Assembly (NCBI GenBank): GCA_025504975.1
Contig: JANUWI010000012.1
Location: forward strand, 1,282,567 to 1,346,566
Direction: 5' to 3'
Source: Plenodomus lindquistii
Taxonomy: Eukaryota; Ascomycota; Dothideomycetes; Pleosporales; Leptosphaeriaceae
DNA: 64,000 bases
Below are positions 26,163 to 37,499 of the stretch, piece after piece. A model generated the notes under the pieces. It was not told the origin of the DNA. It searched no databases and was given only the letters and a program-made list of their open reading frames with translations. A program made the position numbers and the translations under genes. Positions within the stretch are counted from its first letter, which is position 1. The number at the start of each line of letters is the position of its first letter.

Positions 26163-26808
26163 CTGCCGAGCGCGAACCCGCTCTGACGCAGAAACCGTCA
26201 TCCGTCGATGGCTGGTACTGTACGATGCTCTGATCGTCCAGTCGTACAGGGTCCCTGCAAAGTTCACCCTGCCTGCGATATCTTTTCTCTGGATCCTTTT
26301 GGCCGGGTTTGTTGTGTTTCCGGCTACGTTTCCTTCTCTGCTACGCACGTCTGCGGTCAGCAGCAGCAGCTCGGGCAGGCTGATGCAACGCGCAATACAA
26401 AGCGTCCCGCTGCTTGTGCTTGCCATCGTGTGCTTTGTTCTGGTCATGGCCGGCATCGTCTGGCTGTGGCGCATGCGTCAGCGCGAGTACCTCTGGCTCA
26501 TGGACGGGCTGTTTCTGTGAGTCTAGTTGTTGCTACCCGTTTCCTAAGTCTAAGCACTGAGACTAAGCGGAGGCAGGCCTGGCTGCCTCAACGCCATCAC
26601 TGGTCTGGTTGGAGCGGTGGTCAACGTGCATACTGCACGGGGCGGACATTGGTCGGGGCCTGCTGTAACTACGAGCGTGCTGATGGGCACCTGTGCGTTA
26701 GTCTTCGCCGCGCTCTACGCTGCTTACAGTTTCGTCGTTTTGCCACAAGGTGTGCATCTCCTGGAGCACGCAAGTCGAGAAGACGTCCAGTCGGAGCAGG
26801 CAGCATAA
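26163..26808 (+). CDS. Small multi-pass membrane protein, 5' end unresolved
   Basis: Exon about 26,163-26,516, a 60-base GT-AG intron (26,517-26,576) and exon 26,577-26,808. The translation has four hydrophobic segments: PAISFLWILLAGFVVFPATF, VPLLVLAIVCFVLVMAGIVW, a segment spanning the splice (GLFL joined to PGCLNAITGLVGAVVNV), and VLMGTCALVFAALYAAYSFV. The layout resembles a family of uncharacterised fungal four-helix membrane proteins. An in-frame TGA lies just upstream of 26,163. The only good ATG (26,102) is in another frame, with a hydrophilic leader ending near 26,200, so either a short 5' exon was missed or a frameshift has damaged the start. The function is unknown. Confidence 0.55.
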
Positions 26809-27688
26809 TCGCCTGCCTTTACTACCTTCTTTACTCGTCTAATACAACAGTGAGGGAACACGACGGCTGTGCAGCTTTTGCGGCGGGTGGGAGAGCACGG
26901 AGATGGCTCGGCGACGTCTAGCGTAACATAGGAAGTACAGACTTGGGACATGCAACATGCGACATGCGACGATGAGGGCTGCTCAAATCGCATCATAAAT
27001 TGCTTGATGTCTCTCAATAATTTGGTATTTCTCCATGGACAGCGTATGTAAATGACCAAGTGTAGCACGCGATAGTCGGCCGCCTGGTTTGGGACAACAT
27101 CTGGAAATCTCTTGTAGTTAGGTGATGAATAGTATAAGTTTGTCTGGAATGTGCGGAGATGGAGTTTGCGTGGGCCAGCTAATGCCAGTCAACCATGTTC
27201 TGTACTTCCGCTGACGATTAACGTAAGCAAACAGATGCATCTTGATCCTCCGGGTCATGGCAACACTTGAAGTCTCTAGTAAAGACGTCTGCTGTATGAG
27301 GAGCCCAAACTGTTCAACGGAACGGAAAGAGCGTATTCCCAGTGGTAGTAGACTTGTGCCGGCGTATCCCTAGGATGCTGCATCCGAGTCTTCCTGGTGA
27401 TTGAGTGTCACTGTATGGCTGGGAGACCGTGCCTTCGCTGTACCTTGGATCTAAAGCGAAACCAGCGGATCAGATCGAGAAGTATGGGAGGATACAATTT
27501 TTCAGGACTCTTCAGGATGAAGAGGTACCAATGCAGCTATGGTACTGTGTCCTGTATTGACAGCCCGCCAGAATCCTAACTCGACATCAGTTTCATTATA
27601 TAAGCAAGGGTACGAATAAGTATATATTGAGTGCTTCCAGGCCCACAGTGCCTGTGCAGGACAGACATTTCTCTCATTCATCAACACA

Positions 27689-29044
27689 ATGGCTTGGCCC
27701 ATGCACTTCCATGAACAGCTGGACCAGCGTTACTCGTACGATAACGTAGGTAGCATCACAAGCAGAAGCTCAGGTGTAGCAGCTGATAGCGTAGCAGGCC
27801 CAGTTGCCTCTTCAACCCACAGGACCCGGCCCGGCGGCCCCTGAGCCCCTTACAACCTCTCAGCAGGACGTGAGGGATCATCCAACGTTTGGAGAGAATC
27901 CATTTTACGAGTATAGCCAGCCAGCGAACGAGCAAGTGGAGCCTGAAGTGAGACGCTGTGCTTCTTTCAACGCGATACAGACATGGTACGGTGATGTCCC
28001 ATTGACAACCATCAGCGTCGATAGTCCGATCTACACACCTCCGGAAACTGATCTATTCGGACATTTCACCCGCACTCCCGGCTGGGACACGTTTCTACCT
28101 CTAGGTGCCATTGATCAAGCCAAGGTTTACGTGGAGAACGAAGCTCCGTTTTTGCATGCTACCACTGTTCAAGGTACATATGGAACGCTCGCGAAGGATA
28201 CGTCGCTGATAAGCAACTTTGGCAAAGACACGCTGCTAGGCACAAGGTGAGACTGCAACCACTTATACCGTGTTCGCCACTAATGCTCGATAGAAACGAC
28301 AGTATTGAGACTGTTTTGGTTCCGCCTTCTCTCCAACAGCTCCGGGACGAGTCTTCCCATCCATCAGATACGAACACGGACATTCCAGGAGAAGAAACAA
28401 TCAGCACTGTCCGAACTCACATTCTCTATCAGCAAGCAGCAGACAAAGACGGGTACTACCATTGTCCCAAGGAGGGCCAGTCCAAGTGTGATCACAAGCC
28501 GACCAAGCGCAAGTGCGATTACGACAAGTACGTGGACTCACACATCAAGCCGTTCCGATGCAACAACAAGGCCTGCGACAAAATTTCCTTCTCCTCCAAC
28601 GCTTGTCTGTTGCGTCACAAGCGAGAAGCTCACGGTGTACACGGTCCCAGCTCAGGACCTCATCTCTGCGAGTACAAAGGCTGCGAGCGAGCAGCTGTAG
28701 GCCATGGCTTTGCTCGCCGCTATAACTTGCTCGATCACATGAAGCGTGTCCATCAACACGAGAGCTCTGCGGCTATTCAACCACCCGCTACGCATAGACC
28801 AGTGCGACCAACAGTTTCGATGCGCAAACTGAAGGCCTCAACGACAGACACCGAAGACCAGCGCCAAAGGGCTGCAAAGCATTCTTGTGCGCAGCAAGTC
28901 GAATCACATCGCGAGCAGCTGACGCATGCATTCTACATGGAAAAGCAGCGCATCATCGACATTCTGACCAGGACTTGCAACCCTAACGACTTGCCCAAGG
29001 AGTCTGAGCTGGTTGAGATGGTAGCTCATCTCTACACCATCTGA
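27689..29044 (+). CDS. C2H2 zinc-finger protein, putative transcription factor
   Basis: Three exons, 27,689-27,745, 27,795-28,246 and 28,294-29,044, with introns of 49 and 47 bases, give 419 residues. The N-terminal half is Pro/Thr-rich and without domains. The C-terminal half has fungal-type Cys2His2 fingers: one clear finger with C259, C264, H278 and H283, another with C295, C300, H318 and H323, and an upstream Cys/His-rich stretch (residues about 227-253) that may be a variant finger. A Gln/Arg-rich helix follows. The start ATG begins MAWPMHFHEQ and splices to a QLPLQPTGPG segment. It is likely nuclear and DNA-binding; target genes are unknown. Its place between the metabolic genes allows a local regulatory role, which is inference. 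Confidence 0.78.
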
Positions 29045-31021
29045 ACTGAGTCACATGGATCCGATGCTGAATCCATATCGTCTTCGCAGTGATGAACCTT
29101 CTTAAGACCTGAGTACCTTTCTACGGTGTACCTTGCTTTAGCTTCACCTGTTTCTCAGATCACCCACGATTCTTGTATCCAGTTGCTCCTCCTATTGTGG
29201 TCCTCCGTAGAACTACACTCTTGTCAGAGTTAGTGAGGATCATGGGGACAGACTACAAGCGTCGCATCCATCGCTTGAAGAGACCTTCGGTCCCGGTGCC
29301 TCCACGCATCCTGCGACTAAGTCGACTCCGCTGTCAAACGCGCAGAAACGGCGGACGCCAGCACTGTCTCACTCCCACCTGCCTACCAGCTTTTCACTAT
29401 CGGCCGTCGTGGCGACAAGTGCTGGCGTGCGTGAAGAGCGATTTCTTCAACCTCCCTCAACGGTCTTACAGTCATCAGTGGAGCTGTGCCTGAGAAGCGA
29501 AAGCTGCCCGTTGACCGAGGCGGCTCATAACCATTCGTCACAAGTGTGGCTCATGTTCCTGGATCGAGTGGCTTCCAGTCGAGACTGGCCCCTTGTACGC
29601 TTCGAGAGGCTGGCATAGTCCGCTTCGGATAGGCCAAGGTCGCTGCCTTTTGTCGATCTTTGCGGAGCCTTGAAGCCTAGCTCTTGTTGCTATCGCCGAT
29701 CAAATGGTAGAACAAGCCGATGGAAACATGGGGTACCTCGCCATATGGACTCTTTCGGCGATCAATGAAAACAGTCTTTGTCGTTTGAAAGACCCCGAGT
29801 CACAATTCGTGGTCATCGGTCGGCTGCAGAACGGAAATTCAATCTTACAGTTTGTGCCTAGCTGGATATAGATACACGACTTTGAGCCTCACCAATTTGT
29901 ATTGCTTCGTTACTTCTGCGAAAGGGCCGGTGAAGGCGTGTTAGCTGTTGACGAGCATACCTGCGTCAAGGTCTTGACTATGGTCTGCCACCAATCATCA
30001 ACTGCTGCCAGTCGGCAGGTGCTGCCACAGGTGGAGCCTGTCTAGCACCGCGGTTGGCTGGGAATGCACTGTCACGGATGAGAATCGGTTGAGTCCCTCC
30101 GCATGGGCTGCCGCATGCATGATTGTTGCATTAATGCACCTCAGCGAATGAATAGAATGGTTTGCTGAGATCTAAACGATATCCGTCGCGGGCGTCAATC
30201 CCGTCTAATCGACATGGAGGAGGCGACATCCGGGCGGCTTTGATTTGCTTGCGAAAGAACACATCATCACTTGTTAAGATCCAGATATCTCCAGACAGTA
30301 TCAAACAAACCAATCCTCCTACACAGATAGCACACTTACCGGCAACGATATTCAAGTCCTCACATGCAGCCAACGCTCCCCCAATGACTCACTTTGTATC
30401 CAGTCTCAGCTCAAGATAGACGAAATTCCCAGTAACCAGTAACGATCTACAATATCAGTTGCGCCTGCGTCGAAGCGTGAAGCTCAATTCACGAACACAT
30501 TGCCCAATTGCCTCAATAGCAAGACCGGTGCAAGCGTGGAAAAGCATGCTTTGATACAGGCGCAGGCCGAGAGGAAAGAACATCGGCTCGAGTACGGCCA
30601 AATGACTTATGCTCGATCATTCGCACAAGCATGGTTAAAGACGCCTGGACCGGTGGAAGGGACTTACAGCCATCCGTGTTTCCAGCCTAGCGAGACTCGA
30701 GCTGCAGTCATCTTGTCCCTCAAGGAGCGGGACGATGACAGCAGACAGTCACTATAGATTAATGAATCGGACCTCATTTGTTCACTCACCCTCAGGGCCA
30801 CGATCAGAAATAACGGCGCGCACTGTAACTTGAATGATCTCGTACTTTGAAGGAGCATGCATTGTCTGCAGAGTCTGATTTCGGATAAGGTACGGTGAAG
30901 CATTTGGTGGTAGTATGTGGTCTCCGCCTTATCGTAGCATTGTGCACTGTCTATCGCACGTGGGTTCATAGGAACCAGGCTGCAACGTTTCATCTAGCTT
31001 CAAGCCTTTATGAGACATCAG

Positions 31022-31178
31022 CCTGTCGCAGGCCAAGCGTTGCCGTGAACATGAACTCTATTACTAGCCGTGCCGTGCGATGGCCTGAATAAAAGCTGAG
31101 ATAGGATGCTAGAACAATACAACAACTCACACTCTCTTCATAATTTCCCATATCTGCAATACCCATACCCAACCGTGC
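31022..31178 (+). promoter_or_regulatory. Promoter-like repeat, copy 1
   Basis: Shares an ordered series of blocks with 34,884-35,045 (same strand) and 35,820-35,971 (opposite strand): CAGGCCAAGCG, TTACTA, GCCGTGCGATG, a TATA-like AATAAAAGC, ACAATACAACA, CACACTCTC and CCCAACCGTGC. The TATA-like block lies about 30 bases before the ACAATACAACA block, as a core promoter and transcription start would. Similarity fades after CCCAACCGTGC. No convincing coding sequence follows this copy. Confidence 0.5.
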
Positions 31179-31198
31179 CACATAGCCATTAGACCCGC

Positions 31199-31575
31199 GT
31201 AGGCTGGCAAATGGGTCTCCACATTCGGGATCGAAGAAACCTCGATATCTCTATCAAACCAAGTCCAATCCTAACGAAAGGTAGCTTATTTTGTAGCTAC
31301 AGACTCGGCCAGCAATGTCTTCATACAAAGTTTTCTAATAAGTTTAACAAGTAACCTGCTATTCCTGCTCAGGACCTTAATGAGGAGACCTAAGCATAAA
31401 AACTTAGGTTAGCTTATAATATTTCACCTGTAGGGATTGATAAAAGTCTTTATATAGCGAACTTGTAGACCTTAAGAGGGGCTACAAAATGAGCCGCCTT
31501 TTGTTAGGATCGGACTTGGTTTGATTGCGATATCGCAGTTTTTCGATCCCGATGCGGAGACCCATTTGCCACACT
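31199..31575. repeat. Hairpin-type inverted repeat, MITE-like
   Basis: The arm at 31,205-31,303 matches the reverse complement of 31,478-31,572 over about 95 bases, including GGCAAATGGGTCTCC, TCGGGATCGAA and AATCAAACCAAGTCC-type blocks. The loop of about 175 bases is AT-rich. Arms differ mostly by transitions. Terminal inverted repeats around a short non-coding core suggest a non-autonomous DNA transposon or a folded-back duplication. No clear target duplication was found. Confidence 0.65.
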
Positions 31576-33609
31576 ACAATGTTCCATGACCGCTTGGTCG
31601 TTATGTTGGTCAAGTCACGCGCGATGATACTGTATACAGTACAGTAAGGACGAACACAACCACAGTGAGGCACCGCTGTCGATGACAGAATCGTCCATCG
31701 TAGCGTATCGGAGAGTCTCTGTAGGAGTATAAATGTATAACTTGACCTGCCATGCCTCGCCTCCAGACCGCACTCGAGCTACCAGTAGGCGTACGCATCA
31801 GTGGGAAGCAAGTACAGGCTATGAGAAGCTAGTTATCACGCTGACTTGTTCATCAGTGACGGCAATACACTGGCTAGGCTGACACAAGCTGTAAATCTAC
31901 AGTAATTAATTTAGCAAGCATGATACTAAACTATGCGTCTACTACACAGTACTCTAATCCACTTCACCGTACAGTACAAGGCAGTACCGTTGCGATTGCG
32001 TTCGGATACCGCGAGCACCAACATACAACGGTGCAGCAGGCAGGACATTACGCTGGATGTTTTGCACTTACTGCTTGGCATTACCGCAACCATGCTATAG
32101 TTTACAGTACCCTGCTAAAGTATATTAAAGCAAGCCCGGTCCGGCCCTACTGCTCTGCGTTGACTGTCTATATGTCAAGGAAAGGCTATGCTAGAATGCG
32201 TCTAGGGCGAAGCTGCTGCAACGAATACGGTTGCTACAGTACCGTACCAGTAACGGCGGCAATTGATTTCTGGTGCCTGGTTGTGCTGGGCTGTATAACT
32301 TTAGAATACACGGAGCAACATCCTTGCTAGACGCTAGCACCGAGGTGATAGGACCCCTGTTTCTTGAGCCGTGCGCTGGAAACACTGCTGTTGCTGAAAC
32401 CGGAAACCGATTGTGGCCGCTGTCATCTAATTAGTTTCTCCCTCGACGAGCAAGCCGACGTGACAGTTCGCACGGAAACAGGCGCCCATCGGTACATACT
32501 ACCGGCAGCCTCCAGCGGCGCTTCGCTCGCCGGCCGCTGTGCCGCAATACTCGTTCCTACCAATGGCGCGTAGACGTTACGTGCACATTATGCTACTCCC
32601 GCAGCATGCAGACGTTTACTAGTGATCCTGCATGCCAGCGTGAATGATAGCGCGAGTTGAGTTTTTGTCAAGCTTGACGTTCCGTGGTTGATGTTCCTCG
32701 CTTTCCCATGTGGTCGCGGCTCGTACACCAACGCTAGTACTGTAACGCTGGGGTATCACCCGCGGCCCCTGCCACAAGAAAAGGACTGATTGCTGCAGCG
32801 AATCAGCATCGGATTCTACAGGCGCCGTGCGTCTCGCCCAACGGCCAGATGCAAGGGAGCATGAGCGGCATGGTCTTCGCCATAACGTCGGAAGATGCTC
32901 GCATACGCGTTCGCCCACATGCTCGGCAAAGGAGCACTGTTGCAACAAGCGGCGCGCCTGTTGAGACGACGCTTGCCAGTGACTGACAGATGCAGTGTGC
33001 GTATCATGGATGTGCCGCGCTGCTTGGCGGCATGCTTGTTTCGTACCTCGACACTTCGAAGGCATTTGTGTGCAAGGCTCACCGGAGGAGGCAGAACTGT
33101 ATCAGCACAGCTGTGTACAGTACGTATCGTAGCAGCCTATTCGAGCGGGTCGGTCGCAACGAACCTGCCCCGCATCCAGCTTCGCAGTGCTAGGGGACTA
33201 TGGCGCCCTTTGGGCCAGCCGCTCATCTTGTTGATAATACTCCTCCTAAACAGCTAGGGAGCCAGAGTCTCGGGTCGAACGCACAAGCACCATGCTTATT
33301 GCCTGTTCCCCTTGCAGGCGCATCGGGGGCTTGCACACCATGTTTGAAAGAGTGCTTGGACTCCGGGAAGTTATTTAGAGATTATGGCACAGCAGTGTGC
33401 TTGGCGAGACATTGCCATCGCTGGTACGTACAAAGTTACGGGAGTTTTCTTGCCCAGTATTGAGACTCCCGTATCCTGACTGGACTTAGCAGTCATCACG
33501 TTGCCGTCGTCTGCTCTGTTCATCCGGCAGTCGCCCTGAACTAAGCCCGTTCTGTGGCGGACGTGCTGACTTGACCATCTTTCTAATCAGCAGTCGAGAG
33601 GCCCTCAGG

Positions 33610-34584
33610 ATGCCTAAGCGCAGGCAGCGCTCGTCCCATGGCCCTGTCTCTGGCAGCGGGGGCCGGCGCAACGCTACCAAGACCTCGTCGAGTAGTAGAG
33701 GCTATACACAGAAAGAGTACCTGCCGGGGGAGAAGCGGCGGCTGCTTGAACTTGTAGACAGGTACGGAGATGACTGGAAGACGATCGTGCGGCAGTACAA
33801 CGCTGGCTTTGACAGCCAGGGGCGGAAGCGGACGGAAGAGGGTCTCAAGAACAAGCATGGGCGACTGAAGAAAGAGGAAGAGGAAGAAGAGAGGATAAGA
33901 ATCTTGACAGGCGCTAATAACCTCACAATGTATGGATGGAGTGGAGCAAGCACGGTGTCGTCACAAGGACTGCAGCCTGCACTGGGAGATCAGGTAAGCT
34001 GTGTCTAGCGACGAGCTGCTCTTCCAACTCTGACTCTAAAACAGATGCCTCCGTTCGAATCCGCGCCGAGCTCAGGAAGTGACATCGTCGACCTGGCGGC
34101 TTACCTGCCGACACCCTACGTCGAACAGGTGCTCGACAGTGTGTATGCTGGATATAGCTCGAGTGACTTCAGCTCCTCTCCACTCAACCTTCCCTCGACG
34201 CCTTATACCTTTACCGATGCAGCTGGCTCGAGATACGGGCTCGAGTCGCTTGACAGCGTGTGTTGTGGGTGGAGCGCCGTCGACTTCCGGTCTTCCTTGA
34301 CCGAGCTCATGCCTTCTTCGATCGATCCTGTCTGGCCATCTACCCTCGCCACTGCACCGACACCTGGAGGTGGGCTCGACAGCCTGTTTGTAGGGCGGAG
34401 CGCTGATGACTTCACCTCCTTTTCATCTGATTTGTCTCTGGCGCCTGGTGCCTTTGCCAGCACAGCTGGGCTTGGAGATGGCCAGCCTACCTGCGGACTC
34501 ACAACCTATGGCTCAGTGCCTGCACCGGACTTTGGAGAGGAGGACTGGTTCTGTGACGTGTCATGTCGCTTTCAAGCTTTTTAG
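33610..34584 (+). CDS. Myb/SANT-like domain protein with three C-terminal repeats
   Basis: Two exons, 33,610-33,993 and 34,045-34,584, with a 51-base GT-AG intron (branch-like CTCTAAAACAG end), give 307 residues. The N-terminus is basic and Ser/Arg-rich. Residues about 38-88 look like a Myb/SANT helix bundle (EYLPGEKRRLLELVDRYGDD, W57, then RTEEGLKNKHGRLKK), followed by an acidic Glu run. The second exon encodes three imperfect repeats of 35-40 residues built on LDSx(3)GxSxxDFxS, separated by Pro/Ser/Thr-rich linkers, and ends near DFGEEDWFCDVSC. Myb/SANT domains bind DNA or histones; the repeat region could be an activation domain. The ATG at 33,610 is the first in frame with the domain. Function unknown. 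Confidence 0.7.
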
Positions 34585-34883
34585 ATCTATAGAAAACGGG
34601 CATGCAGTAGTTGGCGTGCGACAGTAGCAATATCCTGCTTATGCTAGCAGCCATCAACGCAAGGCGCGTTACTCGCCGCGAATGGGTGAATTGAACCGTA
34701 GCCTATCTGTCCAAATGGAGCATGTTGTCCTATTGTGCGAGGCTTGGACATCGTTCGAGCAGGACTGACACGGGCCCAGCACAGCTGCTGCAGGCTGTGG
34801 CATTGCAATGAGTGTGTATCTCCTGTCTGTATTGGCCTTGATGCCCGGCCCCGTTCATCCATAGGAACCTTACGGTACGGAAT

Positions 34884-35045
34884 CTGTCACAGGCCAAGCG
34901 CTGTAGCGAACGTCAATTGCATTACTAATCATGCCATGTGAGGGTCTAGATATAAGCCGAGCTACGATGCTAGAACAATACAACAACATGCACACTCTTC
35001 TTGATTCCTTACACATATAATTACTGCCCGCACTCAACTGTGCGA
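34884..35045 (+). promoter_or_regulatory. Promoter-like repeat, copy 2
   Basis: Same block order as copy 1, with a clearer TATA element (GATATAAGCCGAG) about 30 bases upstream of GAACAATACAACA. Similarity also extends upstream (TCCATAGGAACC, compare TTCATAGGAACC before copy 1). The first ATG downstream (34,989) is followed by a stop after about ten codons, so any gene here is broken or spliced. Confidence 0.5.
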
Positions 35046-35091
35046 AAGTACCTAATCCAGGTCCTGTCCACAACAGTGCTGGCCTGCGACG

Positions 35092-35919
35092 TTAATTCAG
35101 TGCCGAAGATGGGTCTGACAATTCCCGCATCTCGTGGTGTCCGTCTTCCACAACGATTACCCAGGCGCCGGTCCCGCGCTCAATCTCAATGACGAGTTTG
35201 CTCGTCTCCAGAGGTGGACAGTCGGAGGCAATAACGGTACTCATACCAATGGCAATCTCACCACTGGGATGACAGTGAACGGGTGAAGAGACACAGGCTT
35301 TGCCACAAGGACAACTGTACCCCGACAGCTGTTCTTCGCGAGCTTGCATCCACTTGACTACGGTTAGATTGAGACAACAATGTCCAACTACGCTCTGTCG
35401 ACTCTCCTGGCCCGATATTCTGGTGATCTTAACACTTTGGGGTGCGATTGCGTATGGCAGATGCTCTCTTCCTACTACTGCATCGTAGGTCGGGAACGTG
35501 TCTGCCCGCGACAGCGCCTGATTTTCTAGCTTCCCAGCCTATGGGTCGGATGTGTGACACGTTGATGAAGAATTGAGAAAAGGTGAAGACATGCGAGTGG
35601 CAGGAGAAGAAATCGTTGGCGGATCCCAACGAGGCGGGCCTGCTTCGACGTAGACGATTGGCTGACCTGAGGGATCGAGTGTATGTTCTCCTGGGTTCGT
35701 GTTGTCCTGAACAACGGTTGTTGCATCCACGGTGACGATGTCGGTGCCAGATGAGAATGAAGTCCGCTTTGCGGTCCTGCTGTGGCGTAGAGATATGGCA
35801 TCTGCGAAGGTATGGCAACTTGTCGCACGGTTGGGTGCGGGTATTATAGACGGAAAACTAGGAGAGAGTGTATGTTGTATTGTTTGTAACCTCCTAGCTG
35901 AGCTTATATAAAAAGTCAT
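35092..35919 (-). CDS. Hypothetical gene downstream of promoter-like copy 3, structure uncertain
   Basis: Two minus-strand frames could be parts of one gene: one within about 35,539-35,919 containing SSGTDIVTVDATTVVQD and PGEHTLDPSGQPIVYVEAG, and one at 35,092-35,349 containing CPPLETSKLVIEIERGTGAW. The TATA-bearing repeat (copy 3) lies at the head of the first. The two frames are not joined by an obvious intron. No signal peptide or domain was recognised. The region may encode a small species-specific protein, a pseudogene, or nothing. Confidence 0.25.
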
Positions 35920-35971
35920 CGCACGGCGTTATTAGTAACAAGGTTTCCGACAGCGCTTGGCCTGCGACACA
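35820..35971 (-). promoter_or_regulatory. Promoter-like repeat, copy 3
   Basis: On the minus strand it reads CAGGCCAAGCGCTG, TTACTAATAACGCC, GTGCGATG, the TATA element TATATAAGCTCAG, CAATACAACATACACTCTC and CACCCAACCGTGCGAC. It faces copy 2, so the pair could also be read as inverted ends of a unit of about 1.1 kb. Confidence 0.5.
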
Positions 35972-36040
35972 TTTGCATCCGAGGAATGACGCTGAATATG
36001 GTAATTTGAACATTGGCAGACATGGATAACATAAGCTAGA

Positions 36041-36176
36041 TCTACAGGGTGTAGACACATCGGATTACATGCCTGTTAAAGTTCAACGAATCATCTTCTC
36101 AGTCTCGCTGGATGCTGAATGTGCTATTCGTCAAACTTTAACAAGGGTTCAATCCGATGTGTCTATACCCTGTAGA
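36041..36176. mobile_element. Small hairpin element (MITE-like), 136 bases
   Basis: The left arm starting TCTACAGGGTGTAGACACAT and the right arm (reverse complement TCTACAGGGTATAGACACAT) are inverted repeats of about 50 bases each, both continuing through CGGATT, a TTAAAGTT-type block and ACGAAT. The loop is only about 34 bases. CTAG occurs near both flanks, a possible target duplication. No coding capacity. Confidence 0.7.
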
Positions 36177-36259
36177 CTAGGCTTGTTCCAACGACAAGGA
36201 ACTAAATCCTCTAGCTGTGCTGTTCTACAAAGTGCAGTTTTACTCAAGAGATTACTTAT

Positions 36260-37499
36260 ATTATAAGCTATATGCTAAGCGCCTTTAGTAAACTACCTAA
36301 CTTACTTATCTATTAAACTTGCTTGAGACCCCTAATAGTTTCGCATGCAATTTTAAATTAGCGTTAATTACGCCTCTATTTTATAAACGTTACGTAGTGT
36401 TTTTAGCTTCTAGTTAATAGTGCTTAGTATAGATAGTATTAGTATATATAGCTATATATCTAGCTTTAATAATATAGTATTTTAATTATATAGAACTAGT
36501 CTAGCGCTTTAGAATCTAATATAAATATTCTTTTATATAAACGTTTTTTTAAAAGCTTTTTTAAAAACTAGTAGAAAAGCTTTTTTATTAATATAGTAAA
36601 TATAGATACGTACTAAAAGTAAAATTCTACTACTATAAAAGTATATTAATAGTAAATAGTAAATAATATTAAAAGGCTATAGTATATATAATTAGTATTA
36701 AAGTATATATAAAGTAATAATTTTATTTTTTTATAGTAATTTTAAAAATTTACTAAATAATAGATTTTATAGTAGTTAATACTAAATTACTTATATTTTT
36801 TAGTAAAAAAAGTCTTTATATAAATATTAAAGTATTTAAATTATACTAGTATAAAGTTATTATTAATTTAGCTAATAGAAAAAATAGTAATAATCTAGTT
36901 TAAGCTAGTAAATAGATAGAGTGTACCTAGAAGTTAGGTATAGGTTAGATTATATTAGCTTAAGTATAAATTAGAGTTAAATTAGAGTTATATAATTTTA
37001 GAGTTAAAGTAAAGCTTAGGTTTTATAGGCTAAAAGTTAGAGTAGAACTAGAATAGTCTAAGCGTAGGTATAGGTTAACCTATAGGTTAGATAATAGGTT
37101 AAGTTTTATTAAATTTTATTACGTTATACTATCTACTATATATCTATATAGCACGTAAAAATTAGTATAGGCATTTATTATAGTAGAATATACATAGTAT
37201 ACGCGTAAAAAAAAATTCTACGTGTGCTAGAGAGGTTATATATAGTTACTAACCTAGTTTAACCTACTTATATAAAATCTAACTCTAACTTTTAGTCTAT
37301 AAAACCTAAGCTTTACTTTAACCTGCTTAGTAGTTAAAAAAATAGAGTTATATAGCTAGATTAGAGTTAGGTTTTATATAAGCTAATCTAACTCTAACTC
37401 TAGTTCTACCTATTTACTAGCCTAATCTAGTTATATAATAAATTACTAAACTAGAAAAAAATAAAAACTTTATTTATAAAAATAAAAAAAAATAATATA
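36260..37499 (-). mobile_element. AT-rich RIPed block, probably the rest of the transposon at 37,500-38,221
   Basis: About 1.2 kb of strongly RIPed DNA without open frames. It follows the minus-strand transposase remnant and is where that gene's C-terminal half should lie, though no clear transposase motif was read here. It includes an inverted repeat (36,895-37,440) that looks like a further insertion. The left edge, near 36,260, is a change in composition rather than a recognised transposon end. Confidence 0.45.
36895..37440. repeat. RIPed inverted repeat inside the AT-rich block
   Basis: An arm at about 36,895-37,050 matches the reverse complement of about 37,255-37,440, sharing AGCTAGTAAATAG, GTTAGATTA-type and TAAAGTAAAGCTTAGGTTTT blocks, with a core of about 200 bases. 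It fits the terminal repeats of a small DNA element that was RIPed after insertion. Confidence 0.5.

Larger units (their letters stand above)
29045..33609. other. Gene-poor stretch of balanced composition
   Basis: About 4.6 kb with many short overlapping frames, none showing a recognisable domain, convincing splice structure or conserved motif. It does contain a promoter-like repeat (31,022-31,178), a long inverted repeat (31,199-31,575) and an unusual density of TACAGTA/TACTGTA words between about 31,620 and 33,130. The frames at 31,920-32,330 and 32,619-33,065 were judged to be chance. Confidence 0.45.
34585..36040. other. Region with two facing promoter-like repeats
   Basis: Between the Myb-like gene and the AT-rich block lie promoter-like copies 2 and 3, pointing towards each other about 1 kb apart, and a doubtful minus-strand gene between them. 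Nothing else was recognised. Confidence 0.4.

Noticed and set aside
26208..26921. 237-codon plus-strand frame
   Set aside because: Cys/Arg-rich, without domains, and in a different frame from the hydrophobic membrane-protein exons that carry recognisable helices.
31920..32330. 136-codon plus-strand frame
   Set aside because: Unusual composition with many Tyr, His and Cys, sitting in a TACAGTA-rich stretch; no motif or splice support.
32619..33065. 148-codon minus-strand frame
   Set aside because: No recognisable domain, and overlapping frames on both strands are equally long, so chance is likely.
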